Source of the DNA: Planctomycetota bacterium
Lineage (GTDB): Bacteria > Planctomycetota > Planctomycetia > Pirellulales > Pirellulaceae
Assembly: GCA_029979005.1 (NCBI GenBank)
Contig: JAPOIJ010000036.1
Span: 1 to 35,242 of the forward strand
Direction of reading: 5' to 3'
Length of the DNA stretch: 35,242 nucleotides
Positions 26,017 through 34,496 of this stretch are shown in pieces. The position numbers were made by a program, and so were the translations under genes. How positions within the stretch are numbered: position 1 is the first letter of the stretch; each line of letters begins with the position of its first letter. The notes under the pieces were generated by a model that saw nothing but the letters and a program-made list of their open reading frames with translations, did not search any database and was not told the DNA's origin.

Positions 26017-27038
26017 TGCCTATCCATGATGTTGGTTACAGGAGATTGACAAATGAAAAAAACTCATCGCTTTTCCGATGGCTGGCGATCTGCCGCATCG
26101 GCGTGCAACTCGCACTGAAATCCAAATGGGTCAAACGCATCATGCTAACCGCATGGCTTCCGATGACATACTGGGCGGCGGGTTTCTTCGTTATCGAGAA
26201 ACAACTCATTGCCGATCAACTCAGTATCATGGAAGGGGGCGGCAGCCTCAACCAAGCCGCCATGCTCGCGCTCACGGAATCAATAACGAATCGATTTTCG
26301 TTTTTCCTGGGTGTCGATGATCTCCAAAACGTTTTTCGATCTGGTGACATCCCTGAAATTCGAAATACAATTTGGCGATGGATGCTGATGTCGTTTTTTA
26401 GATATCCGCAAGCAATTGTTATTTTGTTTCTTGTCGGATTTATCGCCCCGTCGTTAATCTCACAAGACATTCGATCACGAGCATTTTTACTTTACTTCTC
26501 TCGACCGATCTCCAAACTCGAATACATCTTTGGCAAGATCTGCGTTCCATCTATTTTCATAACTTTAGTCACAACGCTGCCGGCACTTTGCCTTTACATG
26601 ATTGCATTGTTAATGTCTCCAGACATTTCAACATTCCCTCAGACCTGGGATATCCCGGTCCGAATTATCATTGCAACATTTGGTTTGGTAATCCCGACAT
26701 CGGCGGTCGCATTGATGCTCTCTTCGTTGACTCAGGAAAGCCGGTTCGCCAACTTCTCGTGGTTTGCCGTTTGGGGGCTCGGCCACGGAGCCTGGCTAAC
26801 CATCGTTCTCGCCACGGCTCTGCAAATGGGACTTCCCCTATGGGATCCCGAGGTCATGCGAAGTGAAGTCGTGACGAACTGGTCTGCAATTTCGCTATAT
26901 AACAGTCTGGGAAGCCTACAGTCGTATATATTCGGATTTGAAACATTCGCTGAATCGTGGAGAGGGATTATTTCACTTTTTGGTATCACTGCTTTCTCCA
27001 TGACGATCCTCTACCGAAGAGTATCCTCGCCTATGTAA
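26016..27038 (+). CDS. ABC-2 type permease (first pair)
   Basis: A 340-residue inner-membrane protein with about six hydrophobic segments, the first at about 43-60 (MLTAWLPMTYWAAGFFVI). The segment after YPQAIVILFLVGFIAPSLISQDIRSRAFLLYFSRPI is typical of ABC-2 permeases. Start is ATG overlapping the stop of the ATPase gene, with GAGGAGG (26002-26008) at good spacing, so it is coupled. A long extracytoplasmic loop (about 62-115) follows the first segment. Substrate is unknown. It is followed after 51 bp by a second ATPase/permease pair. Confidence 0.88.
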   Translation: MPIHDVGYRRLTNEKNSSLFRWLAICRIGVQLALKSKWVKRIMLTAWLPMTYWAAGFFVIEKQLIADQLSIMEGGGSLNQAAMLALTESITNRFSFFLGVDDLQNVFRSGDIPEIRNTIWRWMLMSFFRYPQAIVILFLVGFIAPSLISQDIRSRAFLLYFSRPISKLEYIFGKICVPSIFITLVTTLPALCLYMIALLMSPDISTFPQTWDIPVRIIIATFGLVIPTSAVALMLSSLTQESRFANFSWFAVWGLGHGAWLTIVLATALQMGLPLWDPEVMRSEVVTNWSAISLYNSLGSLQSYIFGFETFAESWRGIISLFGITAFSMTILYRRVSSPM

Positions 27039-27089
27039 TTGACACTTCCACGTGAAGAATGAACCGACTGGCGAGGTAGTAAGACAATC

Positions 27090-28037
27090 ATGATTGAATT
27101 AAAACACACAACGAAACTCTACAACGATGTAATCGGGGTTAACGACATTTGCCTGAACCTACAGGCCGGCACCTATGGTTTATTGGGGCCCAACGGTTCT
27201 GGAAAGACCACGTTGATCAATCTAATTCTTGGACAACTCAAACCAACGATCGGATCGGTAACACTCTTTGGCGTTAATCCATGGAAGAAAAGCAAGCTAC
27301 TGCGCCGCATAGGACTCTGCCCGTCCGTCGAAATTAATTACCCGCGAGCCACTGGGCTTGAATGGGTCACCTACATGGTCCAACTGCATGGTTTTCGCTT
27401 TATACAGGCTCAAAAAAAGGCGAAAGAGTCACTCGACTTCGTGGGGCTTAGCCATGCGATGAACAGACCCATGAGAAATTATTCACTCGGCATGCGTCAA
27501 CGCGCAAAAATCGGTCAAGCAATAGCCCACAATCCTGACTTACTGATCCTTGACGAACCATTTAATGGTCTCGATCCAATTGGGCGTCACGAAATGTCGA
27601 CCTTTCTAAAAACATGGGCCTCTCAAGGAAAAGGTTTGATTCTTGCGAGTCACATTCTCCATGAAGTCGAAGCCATCAACCCATCATTCTTGCTGATTTC
27701 CGGAGGTCGACTACTCGCTTCCGGTTCTCCTTCGGAAGTTCGAAACATCCTTGCCGACACACCCTATGAATTGACCATGCGCACCGCAACTCCCAAACAG
27801 CTGGCAAAGCTATTGATCGAACACTGTGAAATTGAATCGCTCAAATTCACCTCCCCAACCGAGATCTTATTTTCAACACGCTCGGCATCCCAACTCTACA
27901 AAGCCATTCCAAAAATTATCGAACAGCATAAGATTTCGATTACCGAAATTCGGTCGACCGATGATTCTCTGAATACACTCTTTTCGATGTTGATGAAACT
28001 TCATCGAGGCGAATTAATTCAAGGAGGCCTGTCATGA
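27090..28037 (+). CDS. ABC-2 exporter ATP-binding protein (second pair)
   Basis: A 315-residue ATPase similar in plan to the one at 25078 but clearly diverged. Walker A is G33PNGSGKTT41, the signature is YSLGMRQRAKIGQA, Walker B is LLILDEPFNGLDPIG, and the switch His is in ASHILHE. The C-terminal extension is regulatory. The divergence argues against a recent tandem duplication. The permease ATG lies inside its stop (ATGA), with AGGAGG just before, so the two are translationally coupled. It probably forms one transporter, or a mixed one, with the neighbouring pair. Confidence 0.93.
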   Translation: MIELKHTTKLYNDVIGVNDICLNLQAGTYGLLGPNGSGKTTLINLILGQLKPTIGSVTLFGVNPWKKSKLLRRIGLCPSVEINYPRATGLEWVTYMVQLHGFRFIQAQKKAKESLDFVGLSHAMNRPMRNYSLGMRQRAKIGQAIAHNPDLLILDEPFNGLDPIGRHEMSTFLKTWASQGKGLILASHILHEVEAINPSFLLISGGRLLASGSPSEVRNILADTPYELTMRTATPKQLAKLLIEHCEIESLKFTSPTEILFSTRSASQLYKAIPKIIEQHKISITEIRSTDDSLNTLFSMLMKLHRGELIQGGLS

Positions 28038-28852
28038 GAAACACTCTTCAAAATGCGCTCGCGACCTGCCTGTTTGAAATTCGAAGTTCGTTTACGATTC
28101 AGCGCACTTCTGTATCGCTTGTTCTGGCCTTATTCCCTCCGACCATGCTGGGGCTCTTAATCCTCGGAGCCAGATTTTCGAGAACTGAAATCTCCAACTC
28201 AATTCTCCAAGATTTCACTCCCTTACTCACCATCGTATTAATTGGCTTAGTCGGCCTCTTGTCTTTGATTTTGTGGGCAACTCCCAATGTCAGCGCAGAA
28301 TTGGAGGGTAAAAGCTGGGTGTTCCTCGCCAGCCGCCCCGGTGGAAGAATCTCTATCTTTCTCGGGAAATTCCTGGCCTCAGCCGGTGTCTCTTTCGCAA
28401 TTTGCATTATCTCAATCTCACTCTGCACGCTCTTAATTAACACCCAACTCCGCACGGAAGACGCTGGAAGATTCTGGCTTTCCCTCTCCGGCATCTTTTT
28501 ACTCGCGTGCCTCGTTTACGGAGCAGTATTTTCGTTATTGGGTGTTCTATTTATAAAGAGAGCAATGACATTTTCAGTCGGATTCGTAATTGGCTCTGAC
28601 ATCATCATGGGTTCAGTTCCGGGAGTCCTCATGAATAAATTTTCCATCCGCTATCACCTTCAGGAAATCTCGCTGACTTGGCTTGGATGGTTCCTTCCAA
28701 GCAGTTCCGAAATGGCCTACCGAGAGGTTTTCGGTGATGGCTATGCTGTGACTACTCACATTTTCATCCTCACGGCAATTACCCTCACCACTCTCTGCGT
28801 TGGCGCCTGGGCAATTACGAACCGGGAGTATATTTCGGCCTACGAGGCTTAG
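28034..28852 (+). CDS. ABC-2 type permease (second pair)
   Basis: A 272-residue inner-membrane protein with about six hydrophobic segments. The first is VSLVLALFPPTMLGLLILGA (about 27-46), with others near 65-85, 113-135, 150-180 and 245-265. The stretch NVSAELEGKSWVFLASRPGGR is like the cytosolic loop of exporter permeases that contacts the ATPase. The ATGA overlap with the preceding ATPase gene and its AGGAGG ribosome site mark it as the last gene of the four-gene run. It is convergent with comEC, with 51 bp between stops and no evident terminator. Confidence 0.88.
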   Translation: MRNTLQNALATCLFEIRSSFTIQRTSVSLVLALFPPTMLGLLILGARFSRTEISNSILQDFTPLLTIVLIGLVGLLSLILWATPNVSAELEGKSWVFLASRPGGRISIFLGKFLASAGVSFAICIISISLCTLLINTQLRTEDAGRFWLSLSGIFLLACLVYGAVFSLLGVLFIKRAMTFSVGFVIGSDIIMGSVPGVLMNKFSIRYHLQEISLTWLGWFLPSSSEMAYREVFGDGYAVTTHIFILTAITLTTLCVGAWAITNREYISAYEA

Positions 28853-28903
28853 CTCCAAATAACATGTATGAAACGCTGTTACGAAGGTCAGCGATCCCCC
28901 GAA

Positions 28904-31465
28904 TCACCAGGGCTCTGTTTTCCAACGTCTCACAACCGCATCTCCCTCTTTTCTGAATCGAAACTGCACGGCGCCGTCGCGATCGGTTCTGAAGACCGCC
29001 TTTTTAGAATCAGAAAAATTTCGTTTCATCGATTCGCTTACCCGAGCCCTTCCACAACTAATAACGATGTACTGCGGAGATGCCCATTGAATGAATTTGG
29101 CAGGAAGACTGTTCGCACTTCCATGATGAGCTGCCATCAAAACCTCTATCTCAACAGGATTGCGAGCCAACAATTGCACCAATCCTTCCTCCTCGATATC
29201 ACCGGGCAGTAAAATACGCCTCCCACCATACTCGACCATCCATACGATACTATTGGCATTGTCGTTTCCACGAATGCCCTCACGAGGGGGGCTAAGGATG
29301 TCGAAGCTAACCAGAGAAGATTTGAACAGTCGATCTCCAGATGCAACTGACACAACCTCGATACCCGACTCTTCCAGACATGACAGCAATTCCCTAACTT
29401 GTAGAGACCGGTCTTTCAGCATCATGCGCGAGACATACACTTGGCCAATCGTGAACTGCTTTGCCAATTGAGGGAGCGCATTAAAATGATCTGCGTCAGC
29501 ATGTGAAATCACTACCGCATCGATATGCTGAACACCCTGATACCAAAGCGCTCCCGCAATGCTCCTAGCACCAGAATCAGGTGAACCAAGTGATCCAGAA
29601 TCGTAAAGCACATTCTTTCCATCAGGCAACTGGAGCAACACACTAGAGCCATGCCCGACATCTAGAAAGGTACAAACAAGCTCCCCCCCGTGCCGAGCAC
29701 TTTCTTTGGCACTCCATCTTGCTGGAATCAGCCACCCAACCACCAGCCAAACCACAAGACAAATGGGTAGCCAACTTCGTTGAATTTTTGTCTTAGGATA
29801 CACAAACAATAAAAATGCTCCGGTGTAAAACAGTGCCACTGAAATACCGGGCGGACCTGCCGTCCAGAAATGCCCCAATGGGATTCGCTGAAAAACGGCA
29901 ACCAACCATTCGACCAGCCCCAAACTTAATTGACACAGCGAGCCGAACAGCATCGCGAGCGACGGCAAAAACGCTCCTAAAAACAACACCGCCATCCCAC
30001 CATAGAGGCTGAAAGCGATCGGCAAGAGCAGAAGAGGATTAGCCACAAGGGCTACGGGGGCGATCAAATGGAATTGGTGCGCGACCAACGGTAAAGCAGC
30101 CAGCCAAATCACAAAGCTAACTAACAAAGCCCTCCGACCCTGTCGAAATATCCAATTCCAAATTCGAATTAGAGGAGACCTAGTCCCTGCAATCAATCGC
30201 TGAATTGGATCAACCGAAGGTTGTCCAAAAATCCAATCAGCAGTGATGGTTAATGAAGCGACGGCAAGAAACGAAAGTTGGGGCCCAATCCCATAAAGAT
30301 CACTGGGGTTGATTATCAAAACCACAACTCCAGCGATCGCAAGTAAATTAAAAGAAAAACTCCCTTCCCCTAGAAGTCGCCCAAGACAATAAAGGGTCAC
30401 CAAAATCGACGCTCGTAAAACCGGTGAACGAAACTCGACAAGCCAAGCATAAAACAGCACAAAAATGATGGTTAACCACAGGCTTATTCTTCGACTAAAA
30501 ATTCCCAAACGAAAAAAACAAAAGAACGCCCCAGCCAGAACCCCAACGTGAAGCCCCGATATCGCCAGCAAATGCGAGGTGCCTGTTTCCAAAAATCTTT
30601 GGCGTCGAACTCGCGACAGCTGTTCTCGATTCCCGAGCAAAATGGCAGACGCGAACCCTGCTTCAGGACTGGGTATGTACTTCCAAGCCAATTCGTTAAA
30701 TTCCCGCCTTAAACTTGAAATCCAGCGTGTTGTAAACCAATTGGCCGACTCAACCACACGAACACTTTCAGCTTGATACGCGTGAATAAAAGCGCGTTTA
30801 GCTTTTCCACGATAGTATTCCTCATAATTGAAACCGCCGGGGTTATTCGACGGCGAGCTCTTTACTAGGTAACCCAAAACCTCGATTCGATCACCCGAGT
30901 GAATGCCATTCACGGATTGGTGAATCACAAGATCACAGACTCCACCTACATCTACCCAATCTAGACCATCTCGTAAACGACTCACTTTCAATACCAGACG
31001 GGTATTCATTTTCATTGCAGGACGGGTCCCAAAAGTCGCGTCTGAGACCACCCACAATGGCTCTGAAACAACCTGCGCTTCAACACAACAAGGACGTGAA
31101 ACCTCCATGGCATAGCGGCCAATTTCATCGTGAGGAAACCAATTCCAACGACCGTGATGCCAGAACGAACCGCCAAACAAAATTCCAGTAAGAAGAATGA
31201 TTGAGGCAACTCTCTCTCGCTTGAACCTAGAACCTAATGAAATGAAAATCCATTCCATTCGGGGAATCGTTGGGCACCGCGAAATGAGCAACCAACTGAA
31301 CAAGCACAGCCAGGATGAACAAAACGAGAAACGCCAATTAAGGTCCCACATCCGGTCCAATAATATACCCATTGCAAAGGCAACGGCCACGAGCAGCATC
31401 GGCTGATAAGATGGCCGACGTCGTGTTGCTGAAGATTCAATTCTATCGGGATCTGACGAGCACAT
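28904..31465 (-). CDS. comEC: ComEC/Rec2 DNA-uptake channel
   Basis: An 853-residue inner-membrane protein that moves single-stranded DNA into the cytoplasm during natural transformation. Near the N-terminus are two or three membrane segments and then a soluble OB-like region (about 130-235). The ComEC channel follows with its signature GTSHLLAISGLHVG and many membrane segments. The C-terminal 270 residues are a metallo-beta-lactamase-like domain with FLDVGHGSSVLLQLP and the metal motif HADADHFNALPQL. The open frame begins with TTG at 31510, but the ATG at 31465 has GGAG (31474-31471) exactly 5 nt before it and is the likelier start. No comEA or pilus genes are in the window. It is preceded by a gene-poor region with strong palindromes. 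Confidence 0.94.
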   Translation of the reverse strand: MCSSDPDRIESSATRRRPSYQPMLLVAVAFAMGILLDRMWDLNWRFSFCSSWLCLFSWLLISRCPTIPRMEWIFISLGSRFKRERVASIILLTGILFGGSFWHHGRWNWFPHDEIGRYAMEVSRPCCVEAQVVSEPLWVVSDATFGTRPAMKMNTRLVLKVSRLRDGLDWVDVGGVCDLVIHQSVNGIHSGDRIEVLGYLVKSSPSNNPGGFNYEEYYRGKAKRAFIHAYQAESVRVVESANWFTTRWISSLRREFNELAWKYIPSPEAGFASAILLGNREQLSRVRRQRFLETGTSHLLAISGLHVGVLAGAFFCFFRLGIFSRRISLWLTIIFVLFYAWLVEFRSPVLRASILVTLYCLGRLLGEGSFSFNLLAIAGVVVLIINPSDLYGIGPQLSFLAVASLTITADWIFGQPSVDPIQRLIAGTRSPLIRIWNWIFRQGRRALLVSFVIWLAALPLVAHQFHLIAPVALVANPLLLLPIAFSLYGGMAVLFLGAFLPSLAMLFGSLCQLSLGLVEWLVAVFQRIPLGHFWTAGPPGISVALFYTGAFLLFVYPKTKIQRSWLPICLVVWLVVGWLIPARWSAKESARHGGELVCTFLDVGHGSSVLLQLPDGKNVLYDSGSLGSPDSGARSIAGALWYQGVQHIDAVVISHADADHFNALPQLAKQFTIGQVYVSRMMLKDRSLQVRELLSCLEESGIEVVSVASGDRLFKSSLVSFDILSPPREGIRGNDNANSIVWMVEYGGRRILLPGDIEEEGLVQLLARNPVEIEVLMAAHHGSANSLPAKFIQWASPQYIVISCGRARVSESMKRNFSDSKKAVFRTDRDGAVQFRFRKEGDAVVRRWKTEPW

Positions 31466-31692
31466 GTCAACTCCATCGAGGACATCCAACTCTAGTTTCC
31501 GAACGAACAAGAAGACTATAAGAATAGCATATCTGCTGCCGGCCAGCGAAATAATGCTTGCAGTGACGAACCGGCGCGTCGAAAACAGTTCCGCCCCGAT
31601 TCAAAATCACTCGATAAAAGATGGTCTAGCATTGCAATTTGGGAGAATTCCAACGGGAACCGACAACTCTGTTTGCCAATGCTCGGATCACT

Positions 31693-31711
31693 CACCAAAC
31701 TTTGTTTGGTG
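31693..31711. repeat. Perfect 8-bp inverted repeat upstream of comEC
   Basis: CACCAAAC-TTT-GTTTGGTG, perfect arms with a 3-nt loop, about 230 bp upstream of the comEC ATG. No T run follows on either strand, so it is not a terminator. It may be an operator or a leader RNA hairpin. Confidence 0.6.
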
Positions 31712-31743
31712 TTACGGAACGGTTGGAATCGCAGAATGCGCAT

Positions 31744-31783
31744 AAAAAAGTCACAGCATGTCGCTCCATCGTCATGCTATGAC
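31744..31783 (-). terminator. Minus-strand terminator without an assigned gene
   Basis: On the minus strand GTCATAGCATG and CATGCTGTGAC pair at 10 of 11 positions around a 12-nt loop, then TTTTTT follows. This signals that a minus-strand transcript enters from above 31784. The only other minus-strand content there is the short frame and hairpins up to about 32120. Confidence 0.75.
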
Positions 31784-32120
31784 TCTATCCTGGTTGCGAA
31801 ACAGTCCGTGTCTCGCCCTCCCGGCGTTTTGATCTAAGAGTGTTATCGACTTGTCAAATCGCAAACCGTAAAAAATTTGGCGTAAGTTCATCGGTTAACC
31901 CGCGTCTTTGCTACAAATTAACAAAACGGTTCCGGATTTTCTGTCTACAGAAAGACTGAGGTTTGAAGGGGAAGCCAATAGTTCGCATCTCGGAGGATAA
32001 AACGATCTAAACAAGTGCGTTAGCCGGCTTCCTTTCCCCACGCGAGCGCTCTCAGTAAACCAAAGCCGGCAAGATTCAGTACATTTATTCCTCTCGATCA
32101 TATGCCCCTCTCCCATCAAC
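31784..32120 (-). ncRNA. Candidate structured RNA upstream of comEC
   Basis: On the minus strand, ending at the orphan terminator, several hairpins can be drawn. GCCGGCTT/AAGCCGGC (32023-32070) has a perfect 8-bp outer stem. TTTCTGT/ACAGAAA (31938-31953) and CGCC-N5-GGCG (31814-31826) follow. I compared it with remembered cores of RNase P RNA, tmRNA and SRP RNA and found no match. A weak promoter-like pair lies above 32160. It could be a small RNA, or the untranslated part of a tiny mRNA (frame 31895-32101). The evidence is structural only. Confidence 0.3.
31895..32101 (-). CDS. Possible 68-residue small protein
   Basis: The ATG at 32101 is preceded by GGGAGAGGGG at good spacing. The frame gives MIERNKCTESCRLWF and runs 68 residues to a stop 112 nt before a minus-strand terminator. 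The composition is unremarkable and I see no domain, signal peptide or membrane segment. The ribosome site and terminator are the only support. It competes with the structured-RNA interpretation of the same interval. Confidence 0.2.
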   Translation of the reverse strand: MIERNKCTESCRLWFTESARVGKGSRLTHLFRSFYPPRCELLASPSNLSLSVDRKSGTVLLICSKDAG

Positions 32121-32298
32121 CTTTGAAAGACCTCATGGAAATAGAGACCTGAAACGTCCAGTCTTCACGAATAATTAATTCAAATCATAAAGACAAATTT
32201 CCGGCTATTTATTTCCGTAGTGCGATCCTTTATCCTAATTTCAGTGGCAATCCGTTTGCATCAGGGAGTGTGCATATTGCCAAAGAGAGGATGGATTC

Positions 32299-33501
32299 GT
32301 GCCGAAACTGATAGAAAATCAGATACCCAACTTCAATGGATTTGGGACGTCGATCTTGGTTCAGCAAACCAGAGGTCGCATTAAAAGGCATCAAATCCCC
32401 TCCGACAGGATGAAAGCGAGAGCACTTTTGCGCGACCATTGTCCGTTAACCCCCGGGGTCTACGGATGGCTCGATGACCGAGATCAGCTTTGCTACGTCG
32501 GTAAGTCAAAATCACTTCGCAACCGACTACTCTCTTATTTTGCGAAAACTCCGGCCGACAAAAAAGCAGAGAGAATTCGGCAACACAGTCAAAAACTTAT
32601 CTGGGAACCGATCTCCAATGAACTCCTCGCCTTGATTCGAGAACAAGAACTTATTTATCGCTGGCGACCCGAGTTCAACACACAGGGGCAACCTACCAAG
32701 CGGCAACCGGCCTTTATCTGTATTGGCGGAGGACAGGCACCCAACGCGTTTTTCACGAGACGTATTACGGAAAAATCTGAATCGTCCTTCGGTCCAATAG
32801 CTGGGACTTCACGTTTACGGTCGGCAGTCGAGACAATCAACCAGTGTTTTCAACTCCGAGATTGCGCCGATAAAACCAAATTCAAATTTAACAACCAACG
32901 AACGCTATTTGATAATCCACTCACAGCACAGTGCATCCGTTTTGAACTGGGTACGTGCCCAGGCCCATGCGCCGCGCAGTGCAGTTTCCGCACCTACCAA
33001 ACCAATGTTGATAATGCACGTCAATTTATTCTCGGCAAGGACCGTTCTATTCTCGTCCGTTTAGATCAACAAATGCAGGCTGCCGCCAGTAGCAGGTCTT
33101 TCGAAAAAGCGGCGATACTGAGAGACCATCTTTCGAATCTTAATTGGCTCGATCGACGAATGTCGGCACTTCGGGATGCTGAAGAAACCTATAATGGGGT
33201 CCTTCCAATTGAAGCCAGAAAAAACCGCGAAGCATGGCTTTTCCTAAAAGGTGGACAGCTCGTTGGAAGTGCCGTTGCACCGGACTCTGAGGAACGTGCG
33301 ATTGCAACAATCAAACGGCTCACCGAGGTCTCGATTGCCGAAAATCCCATCCCTGATAATTTAATGGAAATGAATCTTCAACTTATTGTGATCGCCTGGT
33401 TCCGAAAGCACCCCCAACTCAAAAATTCACTGATTCCCTTTGACGATGCGGTCGATATCTGTGAGAGGCGGTTAGATGGCGGTATTCTGCAAACCGCCTA
33501 A
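32299..33501 (+). CDS. UvrC-like GIY-YIG nuclease lacking the RNase H-like half
   Basis: A 400-residue homologue of the N-terminal two-thirds of UvrC (about 600 residues). UvrC makes both incisions in nucleotide excision repair. The GIY-YIG domain (about 50-130) is intact: G53VY, Y66VG, R74/R76 region and REQELIYRWRPEFN. A Cys-containing stretch (GTCPGPCAAQC) and a UVR motif (about 250-283, SRSFEKAAILRDHL), which binds UvrB, follow. The segment NREAWLFLKGGQLVGS matches the UvrC linker just before the RNase H-like domain. That domain and the helix-hairpin-helix pair are absent, so only the 3' incision would be possible, as in Cho, though Cho lacks the UVR motif. GTG start, with AGAGAGG 8-9 nt upstream; an ATG at 32410 would also fit the family. 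There is no sign of a frameshift. Confidence 0.85.
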   Translation: MPKLIENQIPNFNGFGTSILVQQTRGRIKRHQIPSDRMKARALLRDHCPLTPGVYGWLDDRDQLCYVGKSKSLRNRLLSYFAKTPADKKAERIRQHSQKLIWEPISNELLALIREQELIYRWRPEFNTQGQPTKRQPAFICIGGGQAPNAFFTRRITEKSESSFGPIAGTSRLRSAVETINQCFQLRDCADKTKFKFNNQRTLFDNPLTAQCIRFELGTCPGPCAAQCSFRTYQTNVDNARQFILGKDRSILVRLDQQMQAAASSRSFEKAAILRDHLSNLNWLDRRMSALRDAEETYNGVLPIEARKNREAWLFLKGGQLVGSAVAPDSEERAIATIKRLTEVSIAENPIPDNLMEMNLQLIVIAWFRKHPQLKNSLIPFDDAVDICERRLDGGILQTA

Positions 33502-33540
33502 GCCGCAGCGCAATCCAGCGAAGTTCGCTCAAATTGAATA

Positions 33541-33570
33541 GCGAAAAACCCAAAAACAGGGGTTTTTGCA
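33541..33570 (+). terminator. Terminator after the uvrC-like gene
   Basis: AAAAACCC (33544-33551) and GGGTTTTT (33560-33567) form a stem with its own five-T tail, about 40 bp after the stop codon and just before the rpmB promoter. Confidence 0.7.
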
Positions 33571-33593
33571 ATAAAATACTGCTATTTATGCCG

Positions 33594-33621
33594 TTGAACA
33601 ATCGAGCCGAATTGCTATACT
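33594..33621 (+). promoter_or_regulatory. Likely rpmB promoter
   Basis: TTGAAC (33594-33599) and TATACT (33616-33621) are 16 nt apart, a good housekeeping promoter. It leaves a leader of about 50 nt before the rpmB ATG. Confidence 0.6.
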
Positions 33622-33681
33622 GCGTAGCTAACTTTTAGTATCTAAATTTGAAAATTTGATCGATTTTTAACGGACAAAGTC

Positions 33682-33942
33682 ATGGCTCGCGTTTGTGAAG
33701 TGTGTGGAAAAGGCCCTCAAATGGGCAATCGTGTAGAAACGCGTGGTAAAGCCAAGTATCTCGGTGGTGTCGGTACGAAAAAGACTGGAATTACCCGTCG
33801 ACAATTCCGCCCCAACCTACAAAAAGTCCGAACCGCGCTTCCTGGCGGTGGAACGAAAACTATGAAAGTTTGCGTTCAGTGCATCCGCAGCGGAGCAATT
33901 CGAAAAGCAGTCAAGCAAAAACCATTCAAATTACCTTCGTAG
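33682..33942 (+). CDS. rpmB: 50S ribosomal protein L28
   Basis: An 86-residue structural protein of the large ribosomal subunit. MARVCEVCGKGPQMGNRV is the family N-terminus, and KTGITRRQFRPNLQKVR is the rRNA-binding core. Four cysteines in two CxxC pairs (CEVC at 5-8 and CVQC near 65-68) suggest a zinc-binding form. Length is usual for the family. It is preceded by its own promoter and separated from gatC by 193 bp. L33, often encoded next to L28, is not here. Confidence 0.97.
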   Translation: MARVCEVCGKGPQMGNRVETRGKAKYLGGVGTKKTGITRRQFRPNLQKVRTALPGGGTKTMKVCVQCIRSGAIRKAVKQKPFKLPS

Positions 33943-34135
33943 TTGCTCTCTGGTTTAAGGCGTTTCAACGAGATTCTGTGTAGCCCTGCGCGATCACTTG
34001 TCCGCGAACCTAGTTTTGCTAGTCAGATCGAAACGCTATGCTAAGAGCTGTTAAGGCACATCTGCAGCTGTTTTCCAACCTCGAAACTGCTAACGGGCTG
34101 ATAACATGCTGCCCTTTGGTCCCGTGGAATCTCTC

Positions 34136-34459
34136 ATGTCAAATACACCTGAGCAACCAATCGCTGATCAACCAATTGTCAACCGAATCGCTAAACTTGC
34201 ACGGATACACCTCGACCAACAGCAGTTGGAATCATCGGGAGAAAAGCTGGAACAGATACTCGACTTCGTTAGCCAGTTAGAGCAGGTTGAAATTCCTGAA
34301 GGTGTCTCTCCTTTTTTTGGAGCCATCGAATCGGTGAATGCCATTCGAGAAGACCAGTTAACGCCGAGTGTCTCCCGCGAAAAAATCCTAGACAATGCCC
34401 CGGAATCGGATGGCGAATTCTATCTCGTTCCCCCCGTTTTTCGAAATACGGATTCGTAA
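34136..34459 (+). CDS. gatC: Glutamyl/aspartyl-tRNA amidotransferase subunit C
   Basis: A 107-residue small subunit that stabilises the GatCAB complex, which amidates misacylated Asp-tRNA-Asn or Glu-tRNA-Gln. VNRIAKLARIHLDQQQLE is the family N-terminal helix, and LEQILDFVSQLEQVEIPEG is the central signature. The C-terminal LTPSVSREKILDNAPESDG...FYLVPPVF is also typical. The frame opens 10 codons earlier (34106); I prefer the ATG at 34136, though neither has a strong ribosome site. gatA follows after 37 bp, so the two are probably co-transcribed. gatB is not in the window. Confidence 0.94.
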   Translation: MSNTPEQPIADQPIVNRIAKLARIHLDQQQLESSGEKLEQILDFVSQLEQVEIPEGVSPFFGAIESVNAIREDQLTPSVSREKILDNAPESDGEFYLVPPVFRNTDS

Positions 34460-34496
34460 TTTTAGACCTGGATTTTCCAATTAACTGGACGAACAC

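Larger units (their letters stand above)
31511..32298. other. 788-bp gene-poor region between comEC and the uvrC-like gene
   Basis: No gene of known family is seen on either strand. It contains a perfect hairpin (31693-31711), a minus-strand terminator (31744-31783), further hairpins between 31814 and 32070, and one short minus-strand frame with a ribosome site (31895-32101). Details are in the separate entries. Confidence 0.7.

Noticed and set aside
31464..31745. Short frames on both strands just upstream of comEC
   Set aside because: One overlaps the comEC start antisense; both lack ribosome sites and family features.
31784..32120. RNase P RNA, tmRNA or SRP RNA
   Set aside because: Compared by eye with the conserved cores of each; short resemblances (such as GGAAAGGAAGCC) do not extend to the required neighbouring motifs.
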